From Saccharomonospora piscinae (GTDB lineage Bacteria > Actinomycetota > Actinomycetes > Mycobacteriales > Pseudonocardiaceae): DNA of 64,000 nt. The notes beneath the pieces were generated by a model that saw only the letters and a program-made list of their open reading frames with translations, ran no database searches and was not told the DNA's origin. Position 1 is the stretch's first letter. Every line of letters starts with the position of its first letter. Both the position numbers and the translations under genes were made by a program. Shown here piece after piece: positions 54,664 through 62,886 of the stretch. The stretch lies in NCBI RefSeq assembly GCF_005862235.1, contig NZ_VCEK01000001.1, positions 744,001 to 808,000 on the forward strand, given 5' to 3'.

Positions 54664-55716
54664 ATGGCGAGCAACGCGCCCGCGCCAAGGCGGCCCGCCG
54701 TCATGGCCGACGTCGCGCGCCTGGCGGGGGTGTCCCAGCAGACGGTGTCGCGCGTACTCAACGAACACCCGTCCGTGTCACCGGTGACCCGGACCCGTGT
54801 CGTCGCGGCCATCGAGGAACTCGGCTACCGGCCCAACACCGCCGCACGGGCGCTCGTGACCAGGCGGACCGGAGTGCTCGGCGTGGTCGGGTTCGACACG
54901 TCGCTCTACGGTCCGGCCAGCACCCTGTCCGGGCTGGAACAGGCCGCGCGGCGGGCGGGCTACTACGTCAGCGTGGCCGGTGTTCGCGTGGCCGACGGAG
55001 CAGCGGTGCGGCAGGCTCTGCAACGGCTCACCAGCCAGTCGGTGGAGGGCGTCGTGGTGATCGCACCACGACGGGCCACGGTGGACGCACTCGCCGGCGC
55101 CTCCGCCGACCTCCCACTCGTCGTGGTGGAGGGCGGGGACGGCAACGGCAGGCCCGTGGTGTGCGTGGACCAGGCCGAAGGAGCCCGGCTGGCCACGCGG
55201 CATCTGCTCGCCCAGGGCGCTCCCACGGTGTGGCACGTCGCGGGCCCCTCCGACTGGCTGGAGGCGGAGAACCGCGTCGCGGGCTGGCGCGCCGAGCTCG
55301 CCGACGCCGGGATCGAGCCCGGGGAACCGCTGCACGGCGACTGGAGTCCGGCCTCGGGCTACTCGGCCGGGCAGCTGCTGGCCGAACGCTCCGACGTGCG
55401 GGCGGTGTTCGTCGCGAACGACCAGATGGCACTCGGTGTCCTGCGGGCCTTCCACGAGCGCGGCGTGTCCGTACCCGACGACGTCCTCGTGGCCGGCTTC
55501 GACGACATTCCCGAATCCGCCTACTTCACCCCGCCCCTGACCACCGTGCGGCAGGACTTCGAGGAGGTCGGGCGCCGCAGCATCGAGCTGCTGCTCGGCC
55601 AGATCGCCTCAGGACCTCCCGGCCCCGGCCCCGCGCCGGTCGCGGTCGTGGCGCCGGAGCTGGTCGTGCGCCAGAGCAGCGTCGGGCGCAGGCGGCGAGT
55701 TCGTCCCGTCCGCTGA
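54664..55716 (+). CDS. LacI family transcriptional regulator
   Basis: The 350-residue LacI protein has a helix-turn-helix at about 14-65 (MADVARLAGVSQQTVSRVL) and a sugar-binding core with a C-terminal LAxCP-like end (ELVVRQSS). It sits between two operons and has four core-identical operator sites, two on each side, so it most likely represses both and itself. A terminator with T-run lies after it at 55750. The ligand is probably the sugar imported by the YtfQ-like system, a galactofuranose or arabinose-like aldose. Confidence 0.9.
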   Translation: MASNAPAPRRPAVMADVARLAGVSQQTVSRVLNEHPSVSPVTRTRVVAAIEELGYRPNTAARALVTRRTGVLGVVGFDTSLYGPASTLSGLEQAARRAGYYVSVAGVRVADGAAVRQALQRLTSQSVEGVVVIAPRRATVDALAGASADLPLVVVEGGDGNGRPVVCVDQAEGARLATRHLLAQGAPTVWHVAGPSDWLEAENRVAGWRAELADAGIEPGEPLHGDWSPASGYSAGQLLAERSDVRAVFVANDQMALGVLRAFHERGVSVPDDVLVAGFDDIPESAYFTPPLTTVRQDFEEVGRRSIELLLGQIASGPPGPGPAPVAVVAPELVVRQSSVGRRRRVRPVR

Positions 55717-55721
55717 TCCGA

Positions 55722-55735
55722 GTGAGCGCTAACAT
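55722..55735 (+). promoter_or_regulatory. LacI operator C
   Basis: GTGAGCGCTAACAT is the reverse-orientation core (RC: ATGTTAGCGCTCAC). It lies just after the lacI stop and before the terminator, so its target is the ytfQ promoter or looping with operator D. Confidence 0.6.
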
Positions 55736-55749
55736 GCACGGCCGCTCGA

Positions 55750-55776
55750 CGCCGCCTTCCGGCGGCGACTTTTCTG
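55750..55776 (+). terminator. Intrinsic terminator after lacI
   Basis: The hairpin CGCCGCC-TTCC-GGCGGCG (55750-55767, 7-bp stem, 4-base loop) is followed by ACTTTTCT. This is the clearest factor-independent terminator in the window and separates lacI from the ytfQ-like operon. Confidence 0.8.
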
Positions 55777-55786
55777 ATCGGCTCCC

Positions 55787-55814
55787 TTGACGCCGTCCAT
55801 GTTAGCGTTCACAC
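55787..55814 (+). promoter_or_regulatory. LacI operator D at the ytfQ-like promoter
   Basis: TTGACG at 55787-55792 is a -35-like hexamer. ATGTTAGCGTTCACAC (55799-55814) overlaps the likely -10 spacer. The core differs from A by one base (T for C). The site is about 90 bases before the ABC start codon, as expected for repression. Confidence 0.65.
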
Positions 55815-55901
55815 TTGCCGATCAAGTGACGCGGATCACCGCGCGAAGGGCGCCGGGTACGAGCCGCGCGCAGCTCGCGACGGCAGTCAGGAGGAAGATC
55901 G

Positions 55902-56867
55902 GTGCTCAGACGATGGACGGCTGCGGTGGCCGCCGTGACCCTGTTCGGCACTCTCGCCGCCTGCGGCTCGGACGACTCCGCCGGTGGGGAGCCCGATGGC
56001 CTCACGATGGGATTCGCGCAGGTCGGCGCCGAGAGCGGCTGGCGAACCGCGAACACGAAGTCGGTGCGGGAGGCCGCGCAGCGCGCCGGGGTCGAGCTGA
56101 AGTTCTCCGACGCCCAGCAGAAGCAGGAGAACCAGATCAAGGCCATCCGCTCGTACGTCCAGCAGCGGGTGGACGTCATCGCGTTCAGCCCGGTGGTGGA
56201 GACCGGCTGGGACACCGTGCTGCTGGAGGCCCAGCGCGCGGATATCCCGGTGATCCTCACCGACCGCGCCATCGACTCCGAGGACGACTCGCTCTACGAG
56301 ACGTTCCTGGGCTCCGACTTCGTGGCGGAGGGCCGCAAGGCGGGCGAATGGCTCCTGCAGGAGACCGAGGGCGAGGACTCCGTCGCCGTCGTGGAGCTGG
56401 AGGGCACGACCGGAGCGGCACCCGCCATCGACCGCCACACCGGCTTCACCGAGGCGATCGCGGGTTCGGGAGTCGAGATCATCGCCTCCCAGACCGGGGA
56501 CTTCACCCGCTCGGGCGGCAAGCAGGTGATGGAGGCGTTTCTCAAGGCACACGACGACATCGACGTGGTCTACGCCCACAACGACGACATGGGACTCGGA
56601 GCCATCGAGGCCATCGAGGCCGCGGGGCTCACCCCCGGCGAGGACATCAGGATCATCACAGTCGACGCCGTGCGGGACGGCATGCAGGCGCTCGCGGACG
56701 GAAAGATCAACTTCATCGTCGAGTGCAATCCCCTGCTGGGTGACCAGCTCATGGACCTGGCGGAGCGGGTCGTCGCGGGCGAGGAGGTGCCCAAGCGCGT
56801 CGTGGTCGAGGAGACCACCTTCACGCAGGAGGAGGCGCGGCAGGCACTGCCCGACCGGCAGTACTGA
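55902..56867 (+). CDS. Sugar ABC transporter substrate-binding lipoprotein (YtfQ-like)
   Basis: The 321-residue lipoprotein has the lipobox TLAACGSD (Cys near 21) and a sugar-binding domain with MGFAQVGAESGWRTAN, FSPVVETGWDTVLLEA, ILTDRAID and YAHNDDMG, closely resembling E. coli YtfQ, the galactofuranose-binding protein. Galactofuranose is therefore a candidate ligand; arabinose or galactose are alternatives. It is the first gene of the importer operon, about 90 bases from operator D. Confidence 0.9.
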   Translation: MLRRWTAAVAAVTLFGTLAACGSDDSAGGEPDGLTMGFAQVGAESGWRTANTKSVREAAQRAGVELKFSDAQQKQENQIKAIRSYVQQRVDVIAFSPVVETGWDTVLLEAQRADIPVILTDRAIDSEDDSLYETFLGSDFVAEGRKAGEWLLQETEGEDSVAVVELEGTTGAAPAIDRHTGFTEAIAGSGVEIIASQTGDFTRSGGKQVMEAFLKAHDDIDVVYAHNDDMGLGAIEAIEAAGLTPGEDIRIITVDAVRDGMQALADGKINFIVECNPLLGDQLMDLAERVVAGEEVPKRVVVEETTFTQEEARQALPDRQY

Positions 56868-56896
56868 GGCCCCGGGGCGGGAAGCGAAGGCACACG

Positions 56897-58468
56897 ATGA
56901 CCGAGAACCGGAACACAGCGACGGCTCCCGCCCCGGAGCCGGTCCTCACTCTGCGGGGCATCACGGTGGAGTTTCCCGGCGTGAAGGCGCTCCAGGACGT
57001 CGACTTCCGCCTGTTCCCCGGCGAGGTACACGCGCTGCTGGGCGAGAACGGCGCGGGCAAGTCGACGCTCATCAAGGCACTCACGGGCGTTCACTCCGCC
57101 ACGGCGGGCGAGATCCGGTTCGCGGGTGAGCGCGTGTCGTTCTCCGGCCCGGGGCAGGCGCAGCGGGCGGGCATCAGCACCGTGTACCAGGAAGTCAACC
57201 TGTGCCCGAACCTGACGGTGGGCGAGAACATCCTGCTCGGCAGGGAGCCGCGCAGGCTGGGCGGCATCGACGGCCGCGCGCTGCGCAGGCGTGCGGCCGA
57301 GCTGCTCGCCCGCATCGGCCTGCGCATCGATCCCGACTCGGCGCTGGGTTCGCATCCGATCGCGGTGCAGCAGCTGGTCGCCATCGCCCGCGCCGTCGCG
57401 ATCGACGTGCGCGTGCTCGTGCTCGACGAACCGACCTCCAGCCTCGACGCCGACGAGGTCGCCGAGCTGTTCCGCATCATCCGGGTGCTGCGCGACGACG
57501 GCGTGGCCGTGTTGTTCGTGTCGCACTTCCTGGACCAGGTGTACGAGATCTCCGACCGGATGACCGTCCTGCGAGGCGGCGTGCTGGTCGGCGAGTACGC
57601 CACCCGGGAACTCGGCAGGCTCGACCTCGTGTCGGCGATGCTGGGCCGCGAACTCGGCACGCTGGAACAGGTGGAGCGGATGGCCACCGAGCACGAGGTG
57701 CGCGACGAGGGGACGGCGCCGCTGCTGCGCGCCAGCGGGCTCGGCCGGCGCGGCGCGATCGAACCGGTCGACCTGGAGGTCCGGGCGGGCGAGGTCGTGG
57801 GGCTGGCGGGGCTGCTCGGCTCCGGCCGCACCGAGCTCGCGCGGCTGTTGTTCGGCGCCGACCGGGCGGACTCGGGCCACGTCGAGATCGACGGCACGGC
57901 CGTGTCACTGCGCACGCCGCGCGCCGCCATCGCCCGTGGCGTCGCGTTCTGCTCCGAGGACCGCAAGGGCGAGGGCCTCGTCTCCCACCTCAGTGTCCGG
58001 GAGAACCTGGTGCTCGCCATGCAGGCGGCACGGGGCTGGGCCAGACCGGTCCCACGCCGGGTGAAGGACGCGCTCGTGCGGCGCTGGATCACCACGCTCG
58101 ACATCCGCCCCGCGAACCCCGACGCGCTCGTCGGCACCCTCTCCGGCGGGAACCAGCAGAAGGTGCTGCTCGCCCGCTGGCTCGTCACCGAACCGAAGCT
58201 GCTCATCCTCGACGAGCCGACCCGCGGCATCGACGTCGGAGCGAAGGCCCAGATCCAGCGACTCGTCACCGAACTGGCCGCCGACGGCCTGGCGATCGTG
58301 TTCATCTCGGCCGAGCTGGAGGAGGTCGTGCGCATCAGCGACCGGGTCGTGGTGTTGCGGGACCGCCGCGCGGTCGCCGAGCTGGACCACCCGGACATCA
58401 CCGTGGACGAGGTCATGGACCTGATCGCGCGCGGCGGTTCCCCGGCTGTCGAAAGGCTCGCGTCATGA
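56897..58468 (+). CDS. Sugar ABC transporter ATPase (YtfR-like, two domains)
   Basis: The 523-residue protein has two ABC domains in tandem: the first with GENGAGKSTL (about 49-58) and QVNLCPNL, the second with GLLGSGRTELARLL (about 307-320) and LSGGNQQKVLLARWL, as in RbsA/XylG/YtfR. The first domain signature is degenerate (GSHPIAVQQLVAIARA), the usual asymmetry. Stop overlaps the next start as ATGA. Confidence 0.94.
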   Translation: MTENRNTATAPAPEPVLTLRGITVEFPGVKALQDVDFRLFPGEVHALLGENGAGKSTLIKALTGVHSATAGEIRFAGERVSFSGPGQAQRAGISTVYQEVNLCPNLTVGENILLGREPRRLGGIDGRALRRRAAELLARIGLRIDPDSALGSHPIAVQQLVAIARAVAIDVRVLVLDEPTSSLDADEVAELFRIIRVLRDDGVAVLFVSHFLDQVYEISDRMTVLRGGVLVGEYATRELGRLDLVSAMLGRELGTLEQVERMATEHEVRDEGTAPLLRASGLGRRGAIEPVDLEVRAGEVVGLAGLLGSGRTELARLLFGADRADSGHVEIDGTAVSLRTPRAAIARGVAFCSEDRKGEGLVSHLSVRENLVLAMQAARGWARPVPRRVKDALVRRWITTLDIRPANPDALVGTLSGGNQQKVLLARWLVTEPKLLILDEPTRGIDVGAKAQIQRLVTELAADGLAIVFISAELEEVVRISDRVVVLRDRRAVAELDHPDITVDEVMDLIARGGSPAVERLAS

Positions 58469-59598
58469 GCCGCACCGCCGGGTTCGCGGCGCGAGCCCGC
58501 CACAGCACCGTCACCTGGCCGGTTCTGGCGCTGCTGGCACTGCTGGTCCTCAACGCCGTGGTCACACCGTCCTTTCTGGACCTCCGCTTCCAGGACGGCC
58601 ACCTCTACGGCAGTCTGGTCGACATCCTGAAGAACGGCGCGCCGACGCTGCTGATCGCGCTCGGGATGACCGTGGTCATCGCGACCCGGGGCATCGACCT
58701 GTCGGTGGGCGCGGTCGCCGCCATCGCCGGGGCCGTGGCCTGCACCACCATCGCCGGCTCCGCCGACCAGGGCAGTGCCTCCACCGCGCTGTGGGGCATG
58801 GCGCTGGCGCTGGGACTGTGTGTGGCGCTCGGCGCGTGGAACGGCTTTCTCGTGTCGGTGCTCGGCATCCAGCCGATCATCGCGACGCTGGTCCTCATGA
58901 CGGCGGGCCGTGGCGTCGCGATGCTGATCACCGACGGGCAGATCGTCACCGTCAACAACGGCACGTACGCGGGCGTCGGCGCCGGGTTTCTCGTGCTGCC
59001 CGTGGCCATCCTCATCAGTCTCGGCGTGTTCGCCCTCGTCGCCGTGCTCACCCGGCGAACCGCGCTCGGAACGCTGATCGAGGCCGTCGGCGGCAACCCC
59101 ACGGCGAGCAGGCTGGCCGGCGTGCGCTCCCGCACCATCATCTGGACCGTCTACGTCTTCGCGGCACTGTGCGCGGGGGTGGCCGGGCTCATGATCAGCT
59201 CGAACGTGAGCGCCGCCGACGCCAACAACGCCGGGCTGTGGATCGAGCTGGACGCCATCCTCGCGGTCGTCCTCGGCGGCACGGCCCTCTCCGGAGGCCG
59301 GTACTCGCTGACCGGCACGCTCGTGGGGGCGCTGCTGATCCAGACGCTGACCACCACGGTCTACACCATCGGCATCCCCTCCGAGGTCACACTGGTGTTC
59401 AAGGCGCTGGTGGTCATCGCCGTGTGTCTCGTGCAGTCGCCGAAGGCCAGGGCGCTGCTGCGGCGCGGGCGGCGTTCCCCCTCGCCGCCCGGCCCCGCGG
59501 CAGGCGCGGGCGGCGAGGGCGGCAAAGGCGCGGAGGGCACAGCGGGCGCAGAGGGCGCCACCGAGACGGCTCCGACGGCGAAGGCGGGGCAGCGTTGA
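58465..59598 (+). CDS. Sugar ABC permease (YtfT-like)
   Basis: The 377-residue permease has about nine hydrophobic helices and the ribose-type signature TRGIDLSVGAVAAIAG (about 74-89). It has a long, Gly/Ala/Glu-rich C-terminal tail (about 335-377) that is not seen in E. coli YtfT and looks disordered. ATG overlaps the ATPase stop, and the TGA overlaps the next TTG start. Confidence 0.92.
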   Translation: MSRTAGFAARARHSTVTWPVLALLALLVLNAVVTPSFLDLRFQDGHLYGSLVDILKNGAPTLLIALGMTVVIATRGIDLSVGAVAAIAGAVACTTIAGSADQGSASTALWGMALALGLCVALGAWNGFLVSVLGIQPIIATLVLMTAGRGVAMLITDGQIVTVNNGTYAGVGAGFLVLPVAILISLGVFALVAVLTRRTALGTLIEAVGGNPTASRLAGVRSRTIIWTVYVFAALCAGVAGLMISSNVSAADANNAGLWIELDAILAVVLGGTALSGGRYSLTGTLVGALLIQTLTTTVYTIGIPSEVTLVFKALVVIAVCLVQSPKARALLRRGRRSPSPPGPAAGAGGEGGKGAEGTAGAEGATETAPTAKAGQR

Positions 59599-60602
59599 CG
59601 GTCTCCTCCGCGTCCTCGAAGGCACCGGGTCGTGGGCGCCTCACCCCGCCGCGCAGGTTCGTCCCGCTGCTGGCCACCGTGGCGCTGTTTCTCGCCACCT
59701 TCGGCGTCGGTGCGCTGCGGTACGAGGCGTTCGCGTCCGGCCAGGTGTTCGCGAACCTGTTCATCGACAACGCGTTTCTCATCGTGCTCGCCGTGGGGAT
59801 GACCTTCGTGATCCTCACCGGGGGCATCGACCTCTCGGTGGGCTCGGTGGTCGCGCTGTCCACGATGGTCGCCGCCGCGACCCTGCGGGACGGCTGGCCG
59901 GTGCCGCTGGTGGTGCTGGCGGTGCTCGTGCTCGGCACCGGGTTCGGGCTCCTCATGGGAATGGTGATCCACCATTTCGATATCCAGCCGTTCGTCGTCA
60001 CGCTGGCGGGGATGTTCCTGGCCAGGGGGCTGTGCTTCGTCATCGACGTCGAGTCGGTCTCCATCAAGGACGAGGGCTTTCGCGACCTCGCCACCGGAGT
60101 GATCGAACTGCCGGGCGACGTCCGGCTCACCTACGGCGCCGTGGTGGCGCTGCTCGTCGTGGCCGTGGCGGTGTACGTGCTGCACCGGACCCGCTTCGGC
60201 CGCACCGTCTACGCCGTGGGCGGCAGTGAGCAGTCCGCCCTGCTCATGGGCCTGGCCACCGCGAGGGTGAAGGTGGGCGTGTACGCGATCAGCGGATTCT
60301 GCTCCGCGCTGGCGGGACTGCTGTTCGCGCTGTACATGCTCTCCGGCTACGGCCTGCACGCCGTGGGCATGGAACTGGAGGCCATCGCGGCGGTGGTGAT
60401 CGGCGGCACCGTGCTCACGGGCGGCTCCGGCTACGTCGTCGGTTCGATGGTGGGCGTGCTGGTGCTCGGCACGATCCAGACGATCATCTCGTTCGAGGGA
60501 ACGCTCAGTTCCTGGTGGACGAAGATCGTCGTGGGGCTCCTGCTCCTGGTGTTCATCGTGTTGCAGCGGGCCGTCGCGCGCCGTACCGGCCCGGCGAGGT
60601 GA
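59595..60602 (+). CDS. Sugar ABC permease (YjfF-like)
   Basis: The 335-residue permease has about nine helices and TGGIDLSVGSVVALST (about 76-91), matching E. coli YjfF, the second permease of the galactofuranose importer. It starts with TTG 59595, overlapping the previous stop (TTGA); no other start fits. The last residues are basic. Together with the preceding genes it forms a four-gene binding protein/ATPase/two-permease operon. Confidence 0.9.
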   Translation: MTVSSASSKAPGRGRLTPPRRFVPLLATVALFLATFGVGALRYEAFASGQVFANLFIDNAFLIVLAVGMTFVILTGGIDLSVGSVVALSTMVAAATLRDGWPVPLVVLAVLVLGTGFGLLMGMVIHHFDIQPFVVTLAGMFLARGLCFVIDVESVSIKDEGFRDLATGVIELPGDVRLTYGAVVALLVVAVAVYVLHRTRFGRTVYAVGGSEQSALLMGLATARVKVGVYAISGFCSALAGLLFALYMLSGYGLHAVGMELEAIAAVVIGGTVLTGGSGYVVGSMVGVLVLGTIQTIISFEGTLSSWWTKIVVGLLLLVFIVLQRAVARRTGPAR

Positions 60603-60621
60603 CCTCCGGGCCTTCGGGAAC

Positions 60622-60684
60622 CGCGGACACGGCTACGGGAAGTGCGGACACGGCGACGTAGGCTGCGGACACGACGGAAACGGG
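60622..60684. repeat. 21-bp tandem repeat array (locus 2, three units)
   Basis: Units start at 60622, 60643 and 60664 (21-base period): CGCGGACACGG, TGCGGACACGG and TGCGGACACG with variable tails. The array ends ten bases before the start of the Gfo/Idh/MocA gene, close to its ribosome-binding site, so it may affect translation or expression. It follows yjfF by 19 bases. Confidence 0.85.
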
Positions 60685-60693
60685 GGTGGAGCC

Positions 60694-61755
60694 ATGGTCT
60701 CGTCAGGACCGGTTCGGACCGCGGTAGTGGGGTTCGGCGTCTCCGGCAGGGTGTTCCACGCACCCTTCCTGGCCTGCGACCCGGCGTACTCGCTGGACGC
60801 GGTGGTCACGGCCGACCCTGAACGCGCCGCGACGGCCCGGTCGGCGCACCCCGGCGTCGAGGTGCTGCCCCACGCCGAGGACGTCCTGGCCCGCGCGGCC
60901 GACTTCGACCTCGTGGTCGTCGGCACCCCGCCGCGCACCCACGCCGAGCTGGCCTCGCGCGCCCTCGACGCGGGCCTGCACGTCGTGGTGGACAAACCGT
61001 TCGCGGTCAGCAGCGCCCAGGGCACGGCGCTCGTGGAGCGGGCCCGCGAGGCGGGTCGCGTGCTCACCGTGTTCCAGAACCGGCGCTGGGACGGCGACTT
61101 CCGCACGCTTCGCGGGCTCGTGGAGCGTGGCGAACTCGGCCGCGTCCACACCTTCGAGTCGCGGTTCGAGTCCTGGAAGCCGGGCGGACCGCGCAGCTGG
61201 AAGGCCGCCACACCGGTCGCCGACGGCGGCGGCATCCTGTTCGACCTGGGCAGCCACCTGATCGACCAGGCGATGCGGCTGTTCGGTCCGGTCGAGGACG
61301 TGTGGGCCGACGTCACCCGCCGCACACCCGGCCTGCCCGACGGCGCCGCCGACGACGACACGCTGGTCGTCCTGCGGCATCGCGACGGCACCCGCTCGCG
61401 GTTGTCGATGTCGTCGTTGGCCGCACTGCCGGGGCCGCGTTTCCACGTGCTCGGCGACCGGGCCGCCTACACCACCTGGGGTCTCGATCCGCAGGAGGCG
61501 GCGTTGCGGGCCGGGGCACTGCCCACCGACGACGGCTTCGGCCTCGACCGGGAACCCGGCCTGCTGGGCGCAGGCGACGACACCCGCCGCGTGCCCGGCG
61601 AACGCGGCGACTACGGCGCGTTCTACCGGCAGCTCGCGCACGCACTCACCGGCGACGGCACGCCGCCACCGGTGGACCCCCGCGATGCCGTGGCGGTCCT
61701 CGCCGTCATCGAGCGGGCGCACGCACTGTCGGCGGGCGGCGCGGCACAGACGTGA
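60694..61755 (+). CDS. Gfo/Idh/MocA family oxidoreductase
   Basis: The 353-residue NAD(P) enzyme has the Rossmann start TAVVGFGVSGRVFHAPFL, the catalytic-lysine motif VVVDKPFAVS (about 103-112), and GGILFDLGSHLIDQAM near residue 178. It oxidises or reduces a sugar or inositol. Being just downstream of the sugar importer, it may act on the imported sugar, but the repeat array and 91-base gap leave the operon link open. ATG has GGTGGAG upstream. Confidence 0.9.
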   Translation: MVSSGPVRTAVVGFGVSGRVFHAPFLACDPAYSLDAVVTADPERAATARSAHPGVEVLPHAEDVLARAADFDLVVVGTPPRTHAELASRALDAGLHVVVDKPFAVSSAQGTALVERAREAGRVLTVFQNRRWDGDFRTLRGLVERGELGRVHTFESRFESWKPGGPRSWKAATPVADGGGILFDLGSHLIDQAMRLFGPVEDVWADVTRRTPGLPDGAADDDTLVVLRHRDGTRSRLSMSSLAALPGPRFHVLGDRAAYTTWGLDPQEAALRAGALPTDDGFGLDREPGLLGAGDDTRRVPGERGDYGAFYRQLAHALTGDGTPPPVDPRDAVAVLAVIERAHALSAGGAAQT

Positions 61756-61779
61756 CCCACCCACTCTTGACCAACCGGG

Positions 61780-61798
61780 TTTGGTTAGGCAAACCTTA
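61780..61798 (+). promoter_or_regulatory. IdeR/DmdR-type iron box
   Basis: TTTGGTTAGGCAAACCTTA matches 16 of 19 bases of the actinobacterial iron box (TTAGGTTAGGCTAACCTAA). A -35-like TTGACC lies at 61767-61772. The box ends five bases before the start ATG and there is no ribosome-binding site, so the transcript is probably leaderless and iron-repressed. Confidence 0.8.
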
Positions 61799-61803
61799 GG
61801 GCC

Positions 61804-62835
61804 ATGTCTGTCCTGTCCCGGGGGCGCCGCGTGGCCCCCGCCGTTCTCGCCGTCACCGCCCTGCTGCTGGCCGCCTGCTCGGGAGGCACCGAGCAGGCCG
61901 GCCAGGACGGCGCGGGCCCGGTGGGAGCCGAATCCGGCGCGCTGCCGGTCACACTCGACCACCGTTTCGGGTCCACGACCGTCGACGAGGCGCCGGAGCG
62001 GGTCGTCAGCGTCGGATACACCGACCAGGACGCGCTGCTGGCCCTCGGCGTGACGCCGGTGGCGACCACCCGCTGGTTCAGCGACTACCCCGGCGCGATC
62101 GGGCCGTGGGCCCGCGACGCACTCGGCGGCGCCGACGATCCCGTGGTGCTCGACGACACCAACGGCATCCAGTTCGAGCGCATCGCCGAGCTGCGTCCCG
62201 ACCTGATCGTCGGCCTGTACTCCGACCTCACCCGCGAGGAGTACGACACGCTCTCCGAGATCGCTCCGACCGTCGCGCCACCGCCGGATCTGCCCGACTA
62301 CGGGATGCCGTGGCGCGACCTCACGACCACGATCGGCCGGGCGGTCGGCAAACCCGACGAAGCGCGCCGCGTCGTCGCCGAGGTCGACGACCACCTGGCG
62401 AGCGTCCGGGCGGAGCACCCCGAGTTCGAGGGCGCCACCGCGCTCATCGCCACCCTGTACGAGGGCTACTTCCTCTACGGCGGAAACGACCCGCGCTCGG
62501 TGCTGCTGACCGATCTCGGCCTCCGGCTTCCCGACCGGCTCGGCGAACTGGTGGGCGACCAGTTCGGGGCCAGCGTCAGCCGCGAACGCGCCGACGTGCT
62601 CGACACCGACGTCCTGCTGTGGCTGCTGGACGACGACGGCGAGGCCCTGCGCAAGGACACGCTGTACTCGACCCTGCCGGTGGCGAAGCAGAAGCGCGAA
62701 GTGATGATCGACAATTCGAGCGACTTCGGCACCGCGTTCTCCCAGGCGTCAGTGCTCAGCGTGCCCTACATCGTCGACGACCTCGTGCCCCGCCTGTCGG
62801 CCGCCCTGGACGGCGACCCGGCGACCACCGGCTGA
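61804..62835 (+). CDS. Iron-siderophore ABC substrate-binding lipoprotein
   Basis: The 343-residue lipoprotein has the lipobox LLLAACSGG (Cys near 25) and an FhuD/FepB-type fold: VVSVGYTDQDALLALGVTPV and IAELRPDLIVGLYS. It binds a ferric siderophore outside the membrane. The iron box right before the start makes it part of the iron-limitation regulon. No permease or ATPase follows, so it must use a transporter elsewhere. The start ATG 61804 lacks a Shine-Dalgarno. Confidence 0.93.
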   Translation: MSVLSRGRRVAPAVLAVTALLLAACSGGTEQAGQDGAGPVGAESGALPVTLDHRFGSTTVDEAPERVVSVGYTDQDALLALGVTPVATTRWFSDYPGAIGPWARDALGGADDPVVLDDTNGIQFERIAELRPDLIVGLYSDLTREEYDTLSEIAPTVAPPPDLPDYGMPWRDLTTTIGRAVGKPDEARRVVAEVDDHLASVRAEHPEFEGATALIATLYEGYFLYGGNDPRSVLLTDLGLRLPDRLGELVGDQFGASVSRERADVLDTDVLLWLLDDDGEALRKDTLYSTLPVAKQKREVMIDNSSDFGTAFSQASVLSVPYIVDDLVPRLSAALDGDPATTG

Positions 62836-62847
62836 GCATGATCCCGT

Positions 62848-62886
62848 GCGAGGATGCGGCCATGACGTATCAGGCCGCATCCTCGC
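62848..62886 (+). promoter_or_regulatory. Hairpin enclosing the start codon of the aldo/keto reductase
   Basis: Arms 62848-62861 and 62873-62886 (gcgaggatgcggcc and its complement) form 14 perfect base pairs with an 11-base loop. The stem holds the ribosome-binding region (GAGGATG) and the loop holds the AUG (62862). The 5' arm begins 13 bases after the lipoprotein stop. It can serve as a translational switch; there is no T-run for termination. Confidence 0.65.

Noticed and set aside
57091-59625. An 844-codon frame antisense to the YtfR/YtfT-like genes
   Set aside because: It is a shadow frame over two intact coding genes. Its predicted protein is arginine/serine-rich with no domain, and it crosses the ATGA junction.
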